DNA of 64,000 bases from Hymenopus coronatus (GCA_030762935.1 CM060895.1:42026001-42090000), one strand, 5' to 3'; counted from the stretch's first letter, positions 1 to 11,345 are shown. Numbers and translations are program-made. Notes: generated by a model not told the origin, from the sequence alone.

Positions 1-146
1 CAAATAGCTTCAAATTCTGCTTTGAAATGATTTTGAAAATATGTAAGAACAAATACTTATCAGTGAAAAAGCATTATATTTAACTGAAATTAATTGGCTG
101 AAATTTTGATGAAAACAGCAGTTCTCTCTATCTGAATTTCATCTGT

Positions 147-964
147 AAAAAAATCTTATGTGTTCCACTCTGATCTCTGTAACAAATTTATCTTTAAAAG
201 ATTATTATTTTATTTACCTTATGCTAATTGAGATAAACATTAGCAGAAATGGTCGTATTACTTGCTTTCTTTTAAGTAGAAGAGAAATAAGGAAATGCAG
301 TAGGCTAAAGCAGTGGTCAAATCTTTTAAAAGCCAGTTGCTATGTGATTGAAATTTGTTCTCTTTGCATGCCCAGATGTTGACAAATTCCTATACGACAT
401 AAGCTTAAGTATTTTAAAATTATAATCAATAACAAAGAATACCTAAAAATGGTTAACTCTACAAAAAAATTGCACATGACAAATTCTGTGTTTTAACAAG
501 CTCTGCATTTTTTGTGTAGCAACTTTTTGTCTATCTCTTACGGTTTACCATTTATGCAAAACTCATTCATAATGAAGACCACTTCAGATTGAGATATACA
601 GTTGGTCATTTAAGTATCTTTAATGTTCTAATCAAAATCATTAAGAGCCATTTTTGAGAAGGACAACATTTTGAAAAATTGTTCCACGTAAGGATAGTTT
701 GAAGTGGGGGGAATTTCTTGAAACTTTGTGTGTTCCATCCTTGGAAAATGCTGAATTTAAATAACAATTTTGATATTTAATCGACTTCATTTTTGAGTTT
801 TCATGCTCACACACACACACAACTTTTTTTTAAAAAAGGTTTTTTAGGGGGGGAGTTCAGGGGATACTAAAACGTGCATTTCCAGTGACATCTCGGTATC
901 AATTTTTGGGTGAAATGCAATACTCTCTATCTATATACTATGCACTAAGTACTGAAAGTAAAAA
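147..964 (-). repeat. PHR interspersed repeat, near full length
   Basis: Reads from the tail (ATCTTATGTGTTCCACTC) to a decayed palindromic head and GAAAGTAAAAAT on the plus strand, so the copy lies on the minus strand by the orientation used here. It shares the family landmarks: the GCTAATTGAGATAAACATTAGCAG block, the TTTACCATTTATGC block and the ATTTCCAGTGACATCTCGG block near the head. No coding function is apparent; short frames in it are not conserved across copies. Confidence 0.85.
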
Positions 965-1828
965 TAAATGGTTATAAGAAACTTATACAAATATTCCAGG
1001 AGTCATTTTTCCTTTGTTTTCTTTCTTCGTTTGTGTGTCGCTTATAAGGGTCGACTTTTATTAAATTTATGTCATTTTTTGTACTTTTTAAGACATATTA
1101 GGTACCTATGTATACTCAACTTCTAAGTAAACGAGTTGTATAGATAAGTGTGTTTTCTCTTTCGTTAATCAATATATTATAAATGTGGTGCATTTTCTAA
1201 CCGCGTCTATCTTGTAAAAAAAAACATTGCAGTTGTTTTCGTACAAAATTACAAGGAAGTTACATTTTGAAATTTATGATTTTTTTCACAAAATAAATTT
1301 TAATAGTCCTGTTTGTTACAATCTAAGTGTATGCACACACCATTTATGTTATAGTTTAAAACAGTTTATAAAATTGAAATTTCACTCATTACCACTCTTT
1401 AATGTTTACAAAATTGCTTTCGCAACATTTAGTCACTAGCAATGGTGCTATAGTCATTTATACATTTGGTTTGTTATTATGCTTCATTATTTATATTTGT
1501 AATATATAAAAGAAAAACACAGTGTATTCTCGATTCCAAAATAAAGGGAAAATATATAATAACGTAGTTAAATAAAAATGCCTTTCTTTAGCTGAGAATC
1601 AAAACCACTTTGAATGTGATGGTACATTAGCCACAACAGCACAGTAGTCAAGTTGTTTCTTCTTTATTTGTCGATATTTGTGACGTCAAAAGGTAGGTAG
1701 GTATTCATGGCTGACTGGAGCTAAACGGAAGTTGAATGTTTTTGCTCCTTTTGGAACTTTATTTGATAAAATCTAGCTTAGACATTACTCAGAGATTTTA
1801 AAAAGCTTATATGTCAGAAAATAGAGGC
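965..1828. other. AT-rich stretch, no recognised feature
   Basis: Very AT-rich sequence between a PHR copy and a transposase remnant. No RNA gene, recognisable repeat or coding frame was seen; the 70-codon frame at 1227-1439 has no recognisable motif. A TGACGTCA octamer (CRE consensus) lies at 1681-1688 without other promoter signals nearby. Confidence 0.5.
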
Positions 1829-1990
1829 TGTTCCAAAGCGAAAGAAAACAGCACGTGCGATGTTTGCTTGAGCATTGGATGGACAAAAATCAAGCCCGCA
1901 TGCTCTCAGTCCATAATTTTTCTGGTTATGTAACTGTATGTAGACAGTTTGGCATTTCAGTTAGCACTATCACAAATATTAAAGTTAAAT
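1829..1990 (+). pseudogene. Tigger/pogo-like transposase HTH remnant
   Basis: Two short in-frame pieces resemble the CENP-B-type N-terminal DNA-binding domain of pogo/Tigger transposases. A basic piece (VPKRKKTARAMFA, from 1830) is followed about 100 bases later, in another frame, by VCRQFGISVSTITNIK (from 1936), which fits the helix-turn-helix of that family. A stop and a frameshift separate them, and no catalytic domain follows. The call rests on motif resemblance only; a chance match is possible. Confidence 0.4.
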
Positions 1991-3004
1991 TAACTTAGGA
2001 TAATTTTCGAATGGCTGAAGAAACAAATGGAAGTGTCAAATAAAATCGATTTATACCTTTCTTTAGCTGACTTATACATCCACTGGAATCTCCCAAAGAG
2101 GTGCTCAGCAGTGGCTTCCGAAAATACCATTAGTCCTCATTAGAGATAGCCTCATTGTTAATAATTGTAATAAAGACATAAAAAAGAAAAAAAACCAAAT
2201 TGAAGTTGAGAGGTATTTGCACACCTCTGAACGTCAACCACGGCTGGTCCACATGTCCACTAGCACTGAGGATACAGATACATACGAACACAAACGAAAT
2301 CACAAAGCGAACAGCAGTGACGATAACTTTACTAAAACACACATTTCGGTGAAAACCGCTGCATATCACATGCATCCAACACAAACAACTACCAGAAACT
2401 AATTTCAATGGTTCTTCCACTGCGTCGCGAAAGAGTAGGTAAGTCATGTGAGATGTGGGGCCGGCCTTCGACCTTATAACAGGTTTATACGATGCTTCAT
2501 TCCTTCTGCATTATATAACATGAATTTGACCAGGCGCGAGCCATTCAATTTTTATAGAAACTTTATCCAGTTCATCCAAGCGATAATAATAGCAATCAGC
2601 AAGTAAGTTTTGTGTTACAAGACATCATTATTCGCTTGATGATTATTTTAATCTTAGAGTCTAGAAACCCAAAAGGAGAACTAGCCTCGGGGGAACTTCG
2701 CCTCTGGAGTAAACAGCAGTTACTGAGTGCAATTGCTTTCATGGAATATGTGTCAGACATACGTCGCAGTTGGGGTTGGGGTGCCTACTTTCGGAGGTAA
2801 AGAATGAGATGATCAATGGAAAGAAATAAAGAAAATACCTATGGACTCTTAATAAGTAAAATTATAAGTCCGTAAATGAAACACATTGACGGAATGTTGT
2901 TCATTACACTGTTTTAATTACCTACCTATACGAATATGCACTTACACTCCTACAGCCGTTGTAGTAAAGACATGTTTATGTCAAATAAAATGCAGGAAGC
3001 TATT
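1991..3004. other. no recognised feature
   Basis: Frames on both strands at 2130-2447 overlap and show no family motif. No repeat shared with the rest of the window was found here by eye. Confidence 0.4.
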
Positions 3005-3220
3005 ATTTGAATTTTCTGGGATTAACCTTTGAAGTGCTCTTCATTCTAATGACATTTGCATAACTGGTAAGCCGTAAGAGATAGACAAAAACTTATTACA
3101 AAAACATGCAGATCTCGTTAAAACATACAATTTATGTCAGATACCTACATTTTTCGTGGAGCTGATAATTTCTGAGATTGTTTCATTGTCGTTTGACTTT
3201 AGCTTTAAAATACCTATATT
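3005..3220 (+). repeat. PHR fragment (middle part)
   Basis: Matches only the middle of the family: TGAATTTTCTGGG, then the CATAACTGGTAAGCCGTAAGAGATAGAC block and the ATTTATGTCAGATAC block. It stops where the next copy begins with its palindromic head, so the tail is missing and the two copies abut. Confidence 0.8.
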
Positions 3221-3225
3221 TTTTT

Positions 3226-4364
3226 ACTTTCTCTACACGCACTATGTACATAGTATATAGAGAAGGTATTGCAACTCCACCCAAAAATTCGATTCCGAGA
3301 TTTCACCGGAAGTATATGTTTTAGGGTCCCCTATATCCCCCAAAAAAAAACATTTTCAGAAAAAGGTCCGTGTGTGTGGCCGTGTGTCTGTGAACACGAT
3401 AACTCAAAAACGAAAAGTCGGTAAATTCCAAACTTGGTATTAAAGTTTAGTATCTTCCAGGGATGCGACATGAAGATTTTGAGAAAAATACCCCCACCCC
3501 AAACCACCCTTTACATGGAATTTTTTTCGAAAATTTTGATTTTTTCAAAAATGGCTCTAACGATTTTGATTAAAATATTGTATATTAAAGATATTTACCT
3601 GATAAATAAAATGTATATCTTCAATTTTCTGGGAATAGCCTCTGAAGACTACTTTATTCTGGATGAAATTTACGGAATTTTGCATAACTGTTAAACCGTA
3701 AGAGATAGATAAAAACTTACTACACAAAAAATGTAGAGCACGTTCAAATACACAATTTTGTTATATACATTTTTTTCGTGGAATTCATCGGTTTTTATAT
3801 ATTCCTTCTTTTTTTTGTTTATTTTGTTTTGTTTCAACTTTAAGAACCATACTTTTCTCATACAGGAATTTGTCAGCTCCTGTCCACACAAATCAGGGAA
3901 CTTCAGTCACAAAGCAACCAGCTTTTGACTATCACTTTAAGCTATGGTACTCCTTTATTTCGCTTCTACTTTCAAGGAAGCAAGTAATAAGACTATTTCT
4001 GTTAATTTGTTCGCGATTAGCATGAGGTAAATAGAAGAATAAGCTTTCTAACAATAATTTGTTGCAGATATAGAGAAAGCCATGTGAATGGTGCACATCA
4101 GATTTTTTCATATGCAACCTGTTAACTCCTGGCTGTGTAAAGAAACGAACTTCAAACACATAGTAACCAGCTTTTAACAGATTTGACTATCGCTTTAGCC
4201 TAGTGCATTCCCTTATATCGCTCCTACTTACAAGGAAGCAAGTAATAAGACAAGTTCTGCTAATTTTATCTCGATTAGCATGAAGAATATAGAATACAAT
4301 TTTTAACAATAATTTGTTTCGGAGAAGTAGATAAAGTCACATAAACGGAACACATCGATTTTTG
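3226..4364 (+). repeat. PHR full copy with duplicated tail module
   Basis: Begins with ACTTTCTCTACACGCACTATG and its palindromic partner TAGAGAAGG, and runs through all family landmarks to a first tail end near 4107 (GCACATCAGATTTTTT). The tail module then repeats from about 4111 to 4364, including a second AGCTTTTAACAGATTTGACTATCG block, a second GATTAGCATGAAG block and a second terminus (GGAACACATCGATTTT). The duplicated module is about 250 bp. Confidence 0.85.
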
Positions 4365-4654
4365 TTGGTGGTAATGTTTAATCCACCCATGAATGGTTTT
4401 TAAAATGTATAGGGACAGGCTTATACATTGCTAAACAGTATACTTGGCATGCTTTAATTTTTATGAACATCCTAGAAAAGAAAAAGACTTTCAAAACATC
4501 ACATGACATGCGACTGATGGCACTCAGTATAGAAAGGATGTGGACGATTGGTGAGGGAGATTGGGAGAGAGAGAGGGGGGAGGGAGAAAGAAGCGAAGTG
4601 AGGGTAAAGAGAGGGAGGAGATCGCCAGAGAGTAAGAAGGAGGGAAATTATGAA
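4365..4654. other. purine-rich stretch, no gene
   Basis: Holds a purine-rich run (GAGA/GGGA-type) from about 4545 to 4645. No gene or repeat relation was recognised. Confidence 0.4.
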
Positions 4655-5208
4655 TAGGATTAGTCACGAACCGGGTCCCCAGTCAATAGGGCACAACGAT
4701 GCCCTTAGGCCCTACGGGCCTTTGCCCTTACATGATCTCACGGAAAGAAGAGGAAGGGATGAAGGATTATATCCGAAGTGCGATCAGATCCTCATGACGA
4801 CGGACACAAGTGTGGATGAGGTCCCTAACGGTTCTAGACTGAATGCCTTTGACGGCGTCCAACCAACAGCGCCAAGCCTCCGTGGGTTCCCCGAAAGACC
4901 CTAGCTCAAAAGCGCCCGAAGGAGGACATTGGTCGATTACGCCAGCAATAAATCTCAACGGTGCGCAAGTCACCAACCGGCCCGGAAACTGCCCAGCACG
5001 TTATCTGGTTCTTCAATCCTGAAACAGATGACAAGGAAGTGATGGGATTAGGAAATTATGGATAGGAAATTCGAGGGATATAAGAAACGAACATAAAAAA
5101 CCTTCCTAGCAGTTGCCTGACGATTCAGGGAAACCCCAAAAAAACGTGACAGGAAGACCGGCCACGGGAATCGACCACGACCTCCCGAATATGCCGGTCC
5201 CCATGGCC
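4655..5208 (-). repeat. S2-like GC-rich SINE, minus orientation
   Basis: Markedly GC-richer than its surroundings. The right part (CCTTCCTAGCAGTTGCCTGACGATTCAGGG, then GGCCACGGGAATCGACCACG) aligns with the minus copies at 5880-6395 and 30775-30965, which share the pattern CCCAGCATTCGCCT..GACCCGG..AAAACC. The right end is the tRNA-like head read in reverse. The left half is less clearly related and may be a second element. Confidence 0.5.
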
Positions 5209-5425
5209 ACGCTCGCTAAAGCGTCTCGCTTTGGTCCTTCGTGGGCAGGGGATCGTGGGTTCAAGTCCCGCCTTGGGCATGGATGTTATATGTTTGTGCA
5301 ATGTGTATATGTTTGTAAAAGAAACAGTAAAACCAGTAATCAGTAAAACCTACGGGGGGAAATGTAAATAGGGATACAGTACCGGAGTCCTGATCAGACT
5401 CCGTTACTGTTTAAGAAAAAAAAAA
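5200..5425 (+). repeat. S1 tRNA-derived SINE with terminal hairpin and A tail
   Basis: The head contains a pol III B-box-like GGTTCAAGTCC preceded by GTCTCGCTTTGGTCCTTCGTG. A related head fragment lies near 32990-33065. The 3' end holds a 14-bp-class hairpin (5376-5410, ACAGTACCGGAGTC pairing with GACTCCGTTACTGT, one mismatch) followed directly by a 13-base A run. That is the layout of a retroposon tail. Confidence 0.6.
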
Positions 5426-5748
5426 AAAGTCGCACAGATTACCGCGCCATCTCTGTAAGAAAGCGGTGGAGAAGGAGAAATATTGAAAAAGTATGATAGA
5501 GAGAGGGCTAGAGTGAAGAATCCTCACATTTAACGCAATAACGCGAGCAAAGTTGCGGTCTCTGCTATTACTGTTATAAATGCAGGATTTCCGTATCGAA
5601 ATTTACCCTTGTATTTAGATTCTAGATAAGTACTAAGGTTAGCAAAGTTCATTTAAAGTGATACATCTGTGAAATTTGGAATATCCACTGTATATAAGAT
5701 ATCTTATTGGAATTTATACCAGTTCTTATACATAATAATAGTGATATT

Positions 5749-5794
<46 letters not shown>

Positions 5795-5879
5795 ACATTC
5801 TAGCTTGCATCGTTATTTAAATGACAGTATTGTATAGTAGTGCTGGAGGGGATACCGTACATCAGCCATTGATAGGCTT
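5426..5879. other. AT-rich spacer with (TA)n microsatellite
   Basis: A perfect TA dinucleotide run occupies about 5752-5792. The rest shows no gene or known repeat. Confidence 0.5.
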
Positions 5880-6395
5880 TTTGTACGTCAGACCCCAGGA
5901 AGATAGGATGAGATGAAAGTAATTACAACGGGCAGCCGGAACCAGACGGCGGAAGGGAGCCATCTTGGATGATCTCTAACAGTTCCCAAGCAGTTCTTCA
6001 TCTCGATGCGGGGAGCATTAGGAGCCCGCGCTTCAGGTCTGACCAAACGCCCCTGAATCTACCTACGACCTCCACCGCCATTCCACCGCAGAGAGCCAAA
6101 TTTCGAACGCGAAGTCACCTCCACGAGAGGGCGCCACCACCGCAGTCCTCGCCAACACTTACAACCCTGAAACAGACCGGTTGGATGGAATGGAGATGAA
6201 TTTAAGACAACAGGTAGTACGGGGAAATGAAGAAACCTCCCCAGCATTCGCCTAGTGACCCGGGAAAACCCCCGAAAAATATTTAGATACCAATAAGGTT
6301 GGCCGCGGGGAACCGATCCCGTAATCTCTGGAATGCCAGTCTCAGACGAAACGCCTGAGCCATCTGGCTCATCATGGTTATTCAAATAATAACAT
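5880..6395 (-). repeat. S2 tRNA-related SINE, minus orientation
   Basis: Reverse-complement counterpart of the plus copy at 26485-26965. Shared blocks are the CATCTCGATGCGGGGAGC block, the GGCGGTGGAGG-type block, GGTTTCTTCATTTCCCC and GGAGAGGCATTCGCCT-type sequence near the head. The head, at the right, carries a reversed B-box-like GGAACCGATCCC. The 108-codon frame on the minus strand here is an accident of the GC-rich SINE body. Confidence 0.7.
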
Positions 6396-6882
6396 GGTAT
6401 TCTCTAAATTCATTATCCTAATTAAATGGGCCTCATGGTGCATTTTTAATTCCATAACCTAAAAATGTCAACTTTTACAGTAAATGAGTTTACAAGTAGA
6501 TCCGCCACATCAAATTTTTATATTAACCCTAATTATTGTAGAACATTATTTTACTTCTAGTACTATCCAAAGTCAGTGATTTTTGAAAATGTAACAATTT
6601 ATTTTTCAAAATTGGAATTTATATTTAAAAAAATATGAGTATTATCTTTAATGTACTTTTGAGGAGCAGTATAAGCATTTTGAAACAAATTAGTAAAACA
6701 TTCATCGTGTGGAACATTTTGAGTATGGAAATGTGTAGGAAAAAGGTTTTCGAGGAAAAATGTTTTAAAATTGGGACTATCTGTTAAGAAGTATGCGCCT
6801 ACACATTAAAAGCGTCAGTTAATTGGTTCTTAAAGTGGACTTTTTTTTTTTTTTAAAGTTTAGAATTCATATTACTGTATTA
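6396..6882. other. AT-rich spacer, no recognised feature
   Basis: No frame, RNA or shared repeat was seen. It ends in a T run at about 6841-6854, next to the tail of the following PHR copy. Confidence 0.4.
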
Positions 6883-7376
6883 TGAAAAAAATCTGATGTG
6901 TTACAATCACATGACTTTCTCAGCTTCTCTATAACAAATTATTGTTAAAACGCTTATTCTTCTATTTCATGATCATCGAGATAAACACTAGGAGAAATTG
7001 TCCTTATTACTTGGTTCCTAGTAATTAAAAGGGAAAAAATCGAATGTATTCCACTCTAGCTGTTCGGCAAACAAACCTTTTATTGAAAAACAGTAATCTG
7101 TTGTATACATCATGCTAATCAAGATAAACATAAGCAGAATTAGTCTTATTACTAGTTCCTTTTAAGTAGAAGAGAAATAAGAAAATGCACAGGCTAAAGC
7201 GACAGTCTCTCCTTTAAAAGCCGGTCGCTTTGTGAAACAATTAAAATTCCAATCTCTTTGCTTTCTAGGGGTAAACAAAGAAAAACGAGAAGAAAGATGT
7301 CTTCCGGTTTCAGAAAAGTTTAAGGGGCATAATTGAAACTAATAATCCGGAATATCTCGAAAACGGTTAACTTTAC

Positions 7377-7408
<32 letters not shown>

Positions 7409-7940
7409 TTTAACATATATGGTGTGTCTTAATGAAATCTACATTTTTGTGCAATAAGTGTTTGTATATCTCTTACGGTTTTCCAGATATACAAGTGTCA
7501 TCCAGAATGAAGAGGTCTTCAGAGGCTTTTCCCAGAAAATCCAATGTATATACATTTCGTTTGTCATAAAAAATACCTTAAACATGCGGTATTTTAACCA
7601 AATCGTCAGAGCCATTTTTGAGGAAATCAAAATGTTCATAAAATGTTCCAAGTAGTTGACTGCGGGGGATTTTCTTGGAAAACTTCGTGTTGCATCCTTG
7701 GAAGATACCAAACTTAAATACCAAATTTGGTATTTACCGACTTTTCGTTTTTGAGCTATGCTACCCACACACATACACACGGACACACGCGGACAGACAC
7801 ACGCACACACGGACTTTTTTCTATAAATATTTTTTTTTGGATTCAGGGGCCGCAAAACATGTATTTCGGTAAAATCGCTATATCGAATTTTTGGATGCAA
7901 TATACACTATGTACATAGTATGTGTAGAGAAAGTAAAAAT
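6883..7940 (-). repeat. PHR full copy with duplicated tail module and A-run
   Basis: Starts with AAAATCTGATGTGTTACAATC and repeats its tail module: the GCTAATCAAGATAAACAT-type block occurs twice, first around 6970-6990 and again around 7110-7130. It then runs to the palindromic head CACTATGTACATAGTATG and GTAGAGAAAGTAAAAAT. A 26-base A run interrupts it at about 7380-7405. The CA/GT microsatellite (about 7765-7815) sits at the position seen in other copies. Confidence 0.85.
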
Positions 7941-8525
7941 TGCTTTTCTAATTTTTCACAATTTTTGGTCAAATTTTAAGGATGCATGCATTGCCTTAAA
8001 GTTTAGTTAATTAGGTATCCGATAGTCGTAGCCAGTTTGGTGAAATACAAAATATGACTTCAAGAATAGTTTATTAATTTAAGGAGCCGCTAGGGTCCTG
8101 ATACTCTAAAATGTGCAAAAATTAAGGGCGTGTACCTGAAAGAAACATAAGTGGCGAAAAAAAAAAAAAAAAGAGAAACTTACATTGTCTCAACATGAAG
8201 CGAAAGGAGTGCTGTGCAGAAGTAACACAACGCCTTTGAAAATCTGGAGGAGCCGGTTCTTGACCACGAACCAAAAAGGAAAACTGTACAGCGAACTCTT
8301 CATTTTGCACTGCGGTACACACAATTTCACGTTCATAACTGTGTCGAGAAAACGATCTTCAGACAAGAATTTTCATGATGAAGCTAAAAGTAGAACTATA
8401 GGTACATTAGGGCGATAAACTATTATTGGTATTTTCCATTGAACAGCCTGTTGGAATGTGAAGTTCCTGTAATTATAATAGAATTCTAAGCGTAAAATCT
8501 TATCTGGTATTTAAATTAGGTTACT
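7941..8525. other. no recognised feature
   Basis: Overlapping short frames lie on both strands between 8122 and 8418, with a 15-base A run near 8157. No family motif was recognised. Confidence 0.4.
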
Positions 8526-8615
8526 TTAAATCTAATTAACCGTGCACATTTGGGAGGTCCCGGGATCGATGCCCGGCAGCCATCCACTCCGACCATGTTT
8601 TTTTTTTTTTTTTAA
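8526..8615 (+). repeat. tRNA-like T-arm fragment plus T run
   Basis: Contains a T-arm-like hairpin CCGGG-ATCGATG-CCCGG (B-box region) followed by CAGCC and then a T run of about 16 at 8599-8614. The A-box half is missing. It is most likely the 3' half of a tRNA-derived SINE head. Confidence 0.4.
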
Positions 8616-8631
8616 TGTATCTTGTATAATA

Positions 8632-9008
8632 AGCCTTAAACCGTAAGAGATAGACAAAAACTTACTACACGATGAGTTAGTCTGGTTAAAACACACAATT
8701 TATGTCATGTATACTTTTAGGTTAAACCGTTTTCGATACATTCTTTGTTATTGGCTTCAATTATAAACTACTTAAACATTTCTCAAACGGAAATTCATCT
8801 TTATTTTCATCTCTTTTGTTTTACTCCCGGCAAGCACCAGTGCATTCCTTTTTTTTCCTTTACATTTACAAGAAGCAAGTAATATGACCAATTCTGATAA
8901 CGTTTATCTCGATTGCCATGATGTTGATAGAATACTCTTTTGTAAGAAAAGTTTGTTTGCGAGACAGCTAGAGAACGTAATGTGAATGAAACACATCAAA
9001 TTTTGTTA
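8632..9008 (+). repeat. PHR fragment (tail half)
   Basis: Begins at AAACCGTAAGAGATAGACAA, continues through ACACACAATTTATGTCATG and the CTCAAACGG subfamily block, and ends with GTGAATGAAACACATCAAATTTT. The head half is absent. Confidence 0.8.
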
Positions 9009-9113
9009 AATTATTGGTTGCCAACATAGATTTTTTACATGGAAATTTCAACAGAAATTTTAAAAAACAATTTCAATTAAAAACATCTTAATGAGAAAGG
9101 TAAATGTGACTTT

Positions 9114-9348
9114 TTAAAGAGAATTTGGATGAGGTATTATCTTCCATATTGCTAGGATCTTGAATTTTCCAGCTTTGGCAGTCACAAAATCATGTATAAA
9201 TCTGAGAAGTTTCAAGTCTTGTGCTAATTGGTATTCTATTGACGAGAGAGACAAATATTTCGGTTTCTGTTCTGGAAAAGTTGATCTCAAATGGTTATTT
9301 AAAGCAGTAAGTTTATTAAAACCTTCGCTCGCCAGAAGCAACACTAAC
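9114..9348 (-). other. candidate exon, unknown protein
   Basis: A minus-strand frame of about 76 codons is preceded by a pyrimidine-rich acceptor-like sequence (TTATTTTTATTTTACCAG) ending at about 9348. The peptide has balanced composition (LNNHLRSTFPEQKPKYLSLS, IEYQLAQDLKLLRFIHDFVT), unlike the low-complexity frames of the PHR repeats. No family was recognised and no donor site stands out before the stop at 9114-9116. It may be a cellular exon, part of an unrecognised transposon, or chance. Confidence 0.2.
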
Positions 9349-9504
9349 TGGTAAAATAAAAATAATTATCTTATATTAGAGCAATGCACAGTCTCGAAAA
9401 TACTGACTGAAGCTTCAGAAATGGAATTCAGAAAGCAAATGGAAATCCTGTTTTTATATTTATTTTAAGATTGGAAAATGTTACCTTAAAAATACACTGG
9501 AGGT

Positions 9505-9870
9505 GTTTCAGTCAGTTAATTTCCTGTAGCTCCTAAGTGGAGCAAAGGACATCGTTACGATGTTTCCTTGATCGCATTTGAATTTCTATTCGTGAATCGT
9601 CACTATGCGCCATGATGACGAGAGATCGGCTCATCATTTACGGATGACTCTGTAGGACGAAATGGCGGAATTTTGCTCAGAAACCTTCTTCTCTGAAGGT
9701 ATGGGATTCTTGTCGTGCAAACAAATATTACACGGAACCCCGGCTATATTCTACTTCCCTTCGGAAAGAAGCTATGCGTCCGAAAAAAGTACATCAATCT
9801 CCGCCGGGATTCACCTGCATTAGAGGCTAGCATGGTAACGTTTGCATCACGGAGAGCACAGAAGTGTTTT
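9505..9870 (-). repeat. S8 tRNA-derived SINE, minus orientation
   Basis: Aligns throughout with the copy at 59315-59670. Shared blocks are GTTAATTTCCTGTAGCTCCTAAG, GCGATGTTTCCTTGA-type, CACTATGCGCCATGATGAC and CAGAAACCTTCTTCT. The tRNA-like head is at the right (GGCTAGCATGGTAACG..CACGGAGAG, reversed), so the element reads on the minus strand. Confidence 0.75.
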
Positions 9871-10534
9871 ATCCACCTTTTAGTTTGTTGCTCAGATCTT
9901 CAGGCTGTGTTGAGTGAAATTTCTGGTGAATTTCTGGTGCAACTATCCAAATACCCCTTTGATATTTCTCTTGCCATGTAAAAAATCAAGTCAAAGTTTG
10001 GCACATAACTTCAACTTCTGTAAAACAAAATTTAATAAGGATATAATATTTTCAGTAAAGTCATTGAAATTGCTGTTCTTGAGGTCACCATCGCCACACA
10101 ATTATATGTGCAGCATTGTTGCGGCAATATATACTACAAATATGACATTTCATACGAAACAACCATAGTTCATAAAAGCTAAGGCATAATAAAGAGACCA
10201 AGCCCAAAAGACACATTAAAATCGCGAATGCCCTTAGGTCGCACTTTTTCTCCGGTTTCTGATAACATAAACATGTATTACCTTCAGACCTTCCTAAGTC
10301 CCGGACTCTCTAAAACCCCGGGTTCCCTGACACGAGCCGTAGTTGTGCATCCATATACCGCCATGGGCATAGGTAGAATAACCTCACCAGTACGGTGCCG
10401 AATCCCCTCCTCCTACCTATTTATCTAATATAATGTACAAGTATATCTTAAAATAAGATGGCAGTTTTGGAATATGTCCAAACAACATTAGAGTTGACAG
10501 GGAAAAGTGACAGCTCCAAAATAAACTCTGGCCA
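9871..10534. other. no recognised feature
   Basis: Contains two overlapping frames (9715-10168) without family motifs, and a GC-richer part at about 10220-10420 that may be an unrelated short repeat. No partner was found in the window. Confidence 0.4.
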
Positions 10535-10705
10535 GTTCCAATAGCCGTTGGCGCGTTTGTAGTTCACGTTCTGCCCCGAAAGAGTCGCGGGTACGAATTA
10601 CGCTAAGAACATGGATGCTTAATATTGTGTTTTTCTATGTTTGTATATTAATTAAGTTATTCTACCCTCCTGATGGCCAAAACATGTAGGCACCTATAAA
10701 AACAA
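10535..10705 (+). repeat. S6 SINE
   Basis: Counterpart of the minus copy at 19640-19800. Shared parts are CGTTTGTAGTTCACGTTCTGCC, a B-box-like GGGTACGAATTACGC, a TTCTATGTTTGTAT tail region and CCTGATGGCCAAAAC near the end. A short AAC microsatellite follows. Confidence 0.6.
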
Positions 10706-11234
10706 CAAACAAACAAACAAAAAGTCTGCAAGCAGTAACTAATGCGCTCAGCATAGGGGAAGATAATTATGTAAAATAATTAACTTAATACCAAACTATT
10801 AATAAACACTAGTTTTACTATTTTCTCTTCCACCTACCTATAGGGGTAAGAATTAAACATTATTTTGACACTGCCAATTGCCAGGATCGTATCAGCGTCG
10901 CTGGTGTGCCAGAATTTTGTCCCGCCAGTTATTGTTTCACAATGTTTCTGAAGTTGTTTCACAAACAAACTTTTCTTATTAAAGAGTATTCTTTTGCCTA
11001 TATCATGCTAATCGAGATAAACATTAGCAGAAATTGTCTTATTACTCGAATCCTTGTACATAGAAGGAAAACAAAGGGTACACTAGACTAAAGCGATAGT
11101 CAGATCTTTTAAAAGCCCATCGCTATGTGAAACAGTTGAAATTCATTCTCTAATGCGTTTCTTGGAGTAAAGCACAAGAGATAATAGGAAAGTTGGATTT
11201 TCGCTTTTCATACAAGTCATGTGTAGGACAGGAA

Positions 11235-11345
11235 TAGGATAGGTAGAGTTAAACTGAAAAAGTCAATGCCACAGCCGAGATTTGAACCAGGATCACCCGG
11301 TCTCTAACTGGTTGCTCTAACCACTGAGAAACTGAACTATGAAGC
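11235..11345 (-). repeat. S7 tRNA-derived SINE, minus
   Basis: The reversed tRNA-like head has a B-box-like segment (GAGATTTGAACCAGG as read on the plus strand) and an A-box-like segment (TGCTCTAACCACTGAGAAACTGAAC). The short tail lies at the left (CTGAAAAAGTCAATGCC), matching the S7 tail CATTTTTCAGTCTGACTCTGCC in reverse. Confidence 0.6.

Noticed and set aside
147..964. PHR as a Helitron
   Set aside because: A hairpin lies near one end, but no CTRR terminus, no TC start at the other end and no A/T insertion pattern could be established by eye.
3434..3694. Recurring 75-90 codon frame in several PHR copies (IFQGCD..KI, SKMALTILIK, NKMYI.NF.. blocks)
   Set aside because: It recurs because the DNA is repeated. 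Other copies break it with shifts and stops, and the window shows no copy with a longer or better-kept frame, so a protein function is not supported.
7439..7900. 153-codon minus-strand frame
   Set aside because: Lies entirely in a PHR copy, contains the CA microsatellite translated as Val/Cys repeats, and is not open in other copies.
9845..10168. Coding gene with overlapping frames next to an S8 SINE
   Set aside because: Frames are short, overlap each other and partly read the SINE; no motif.
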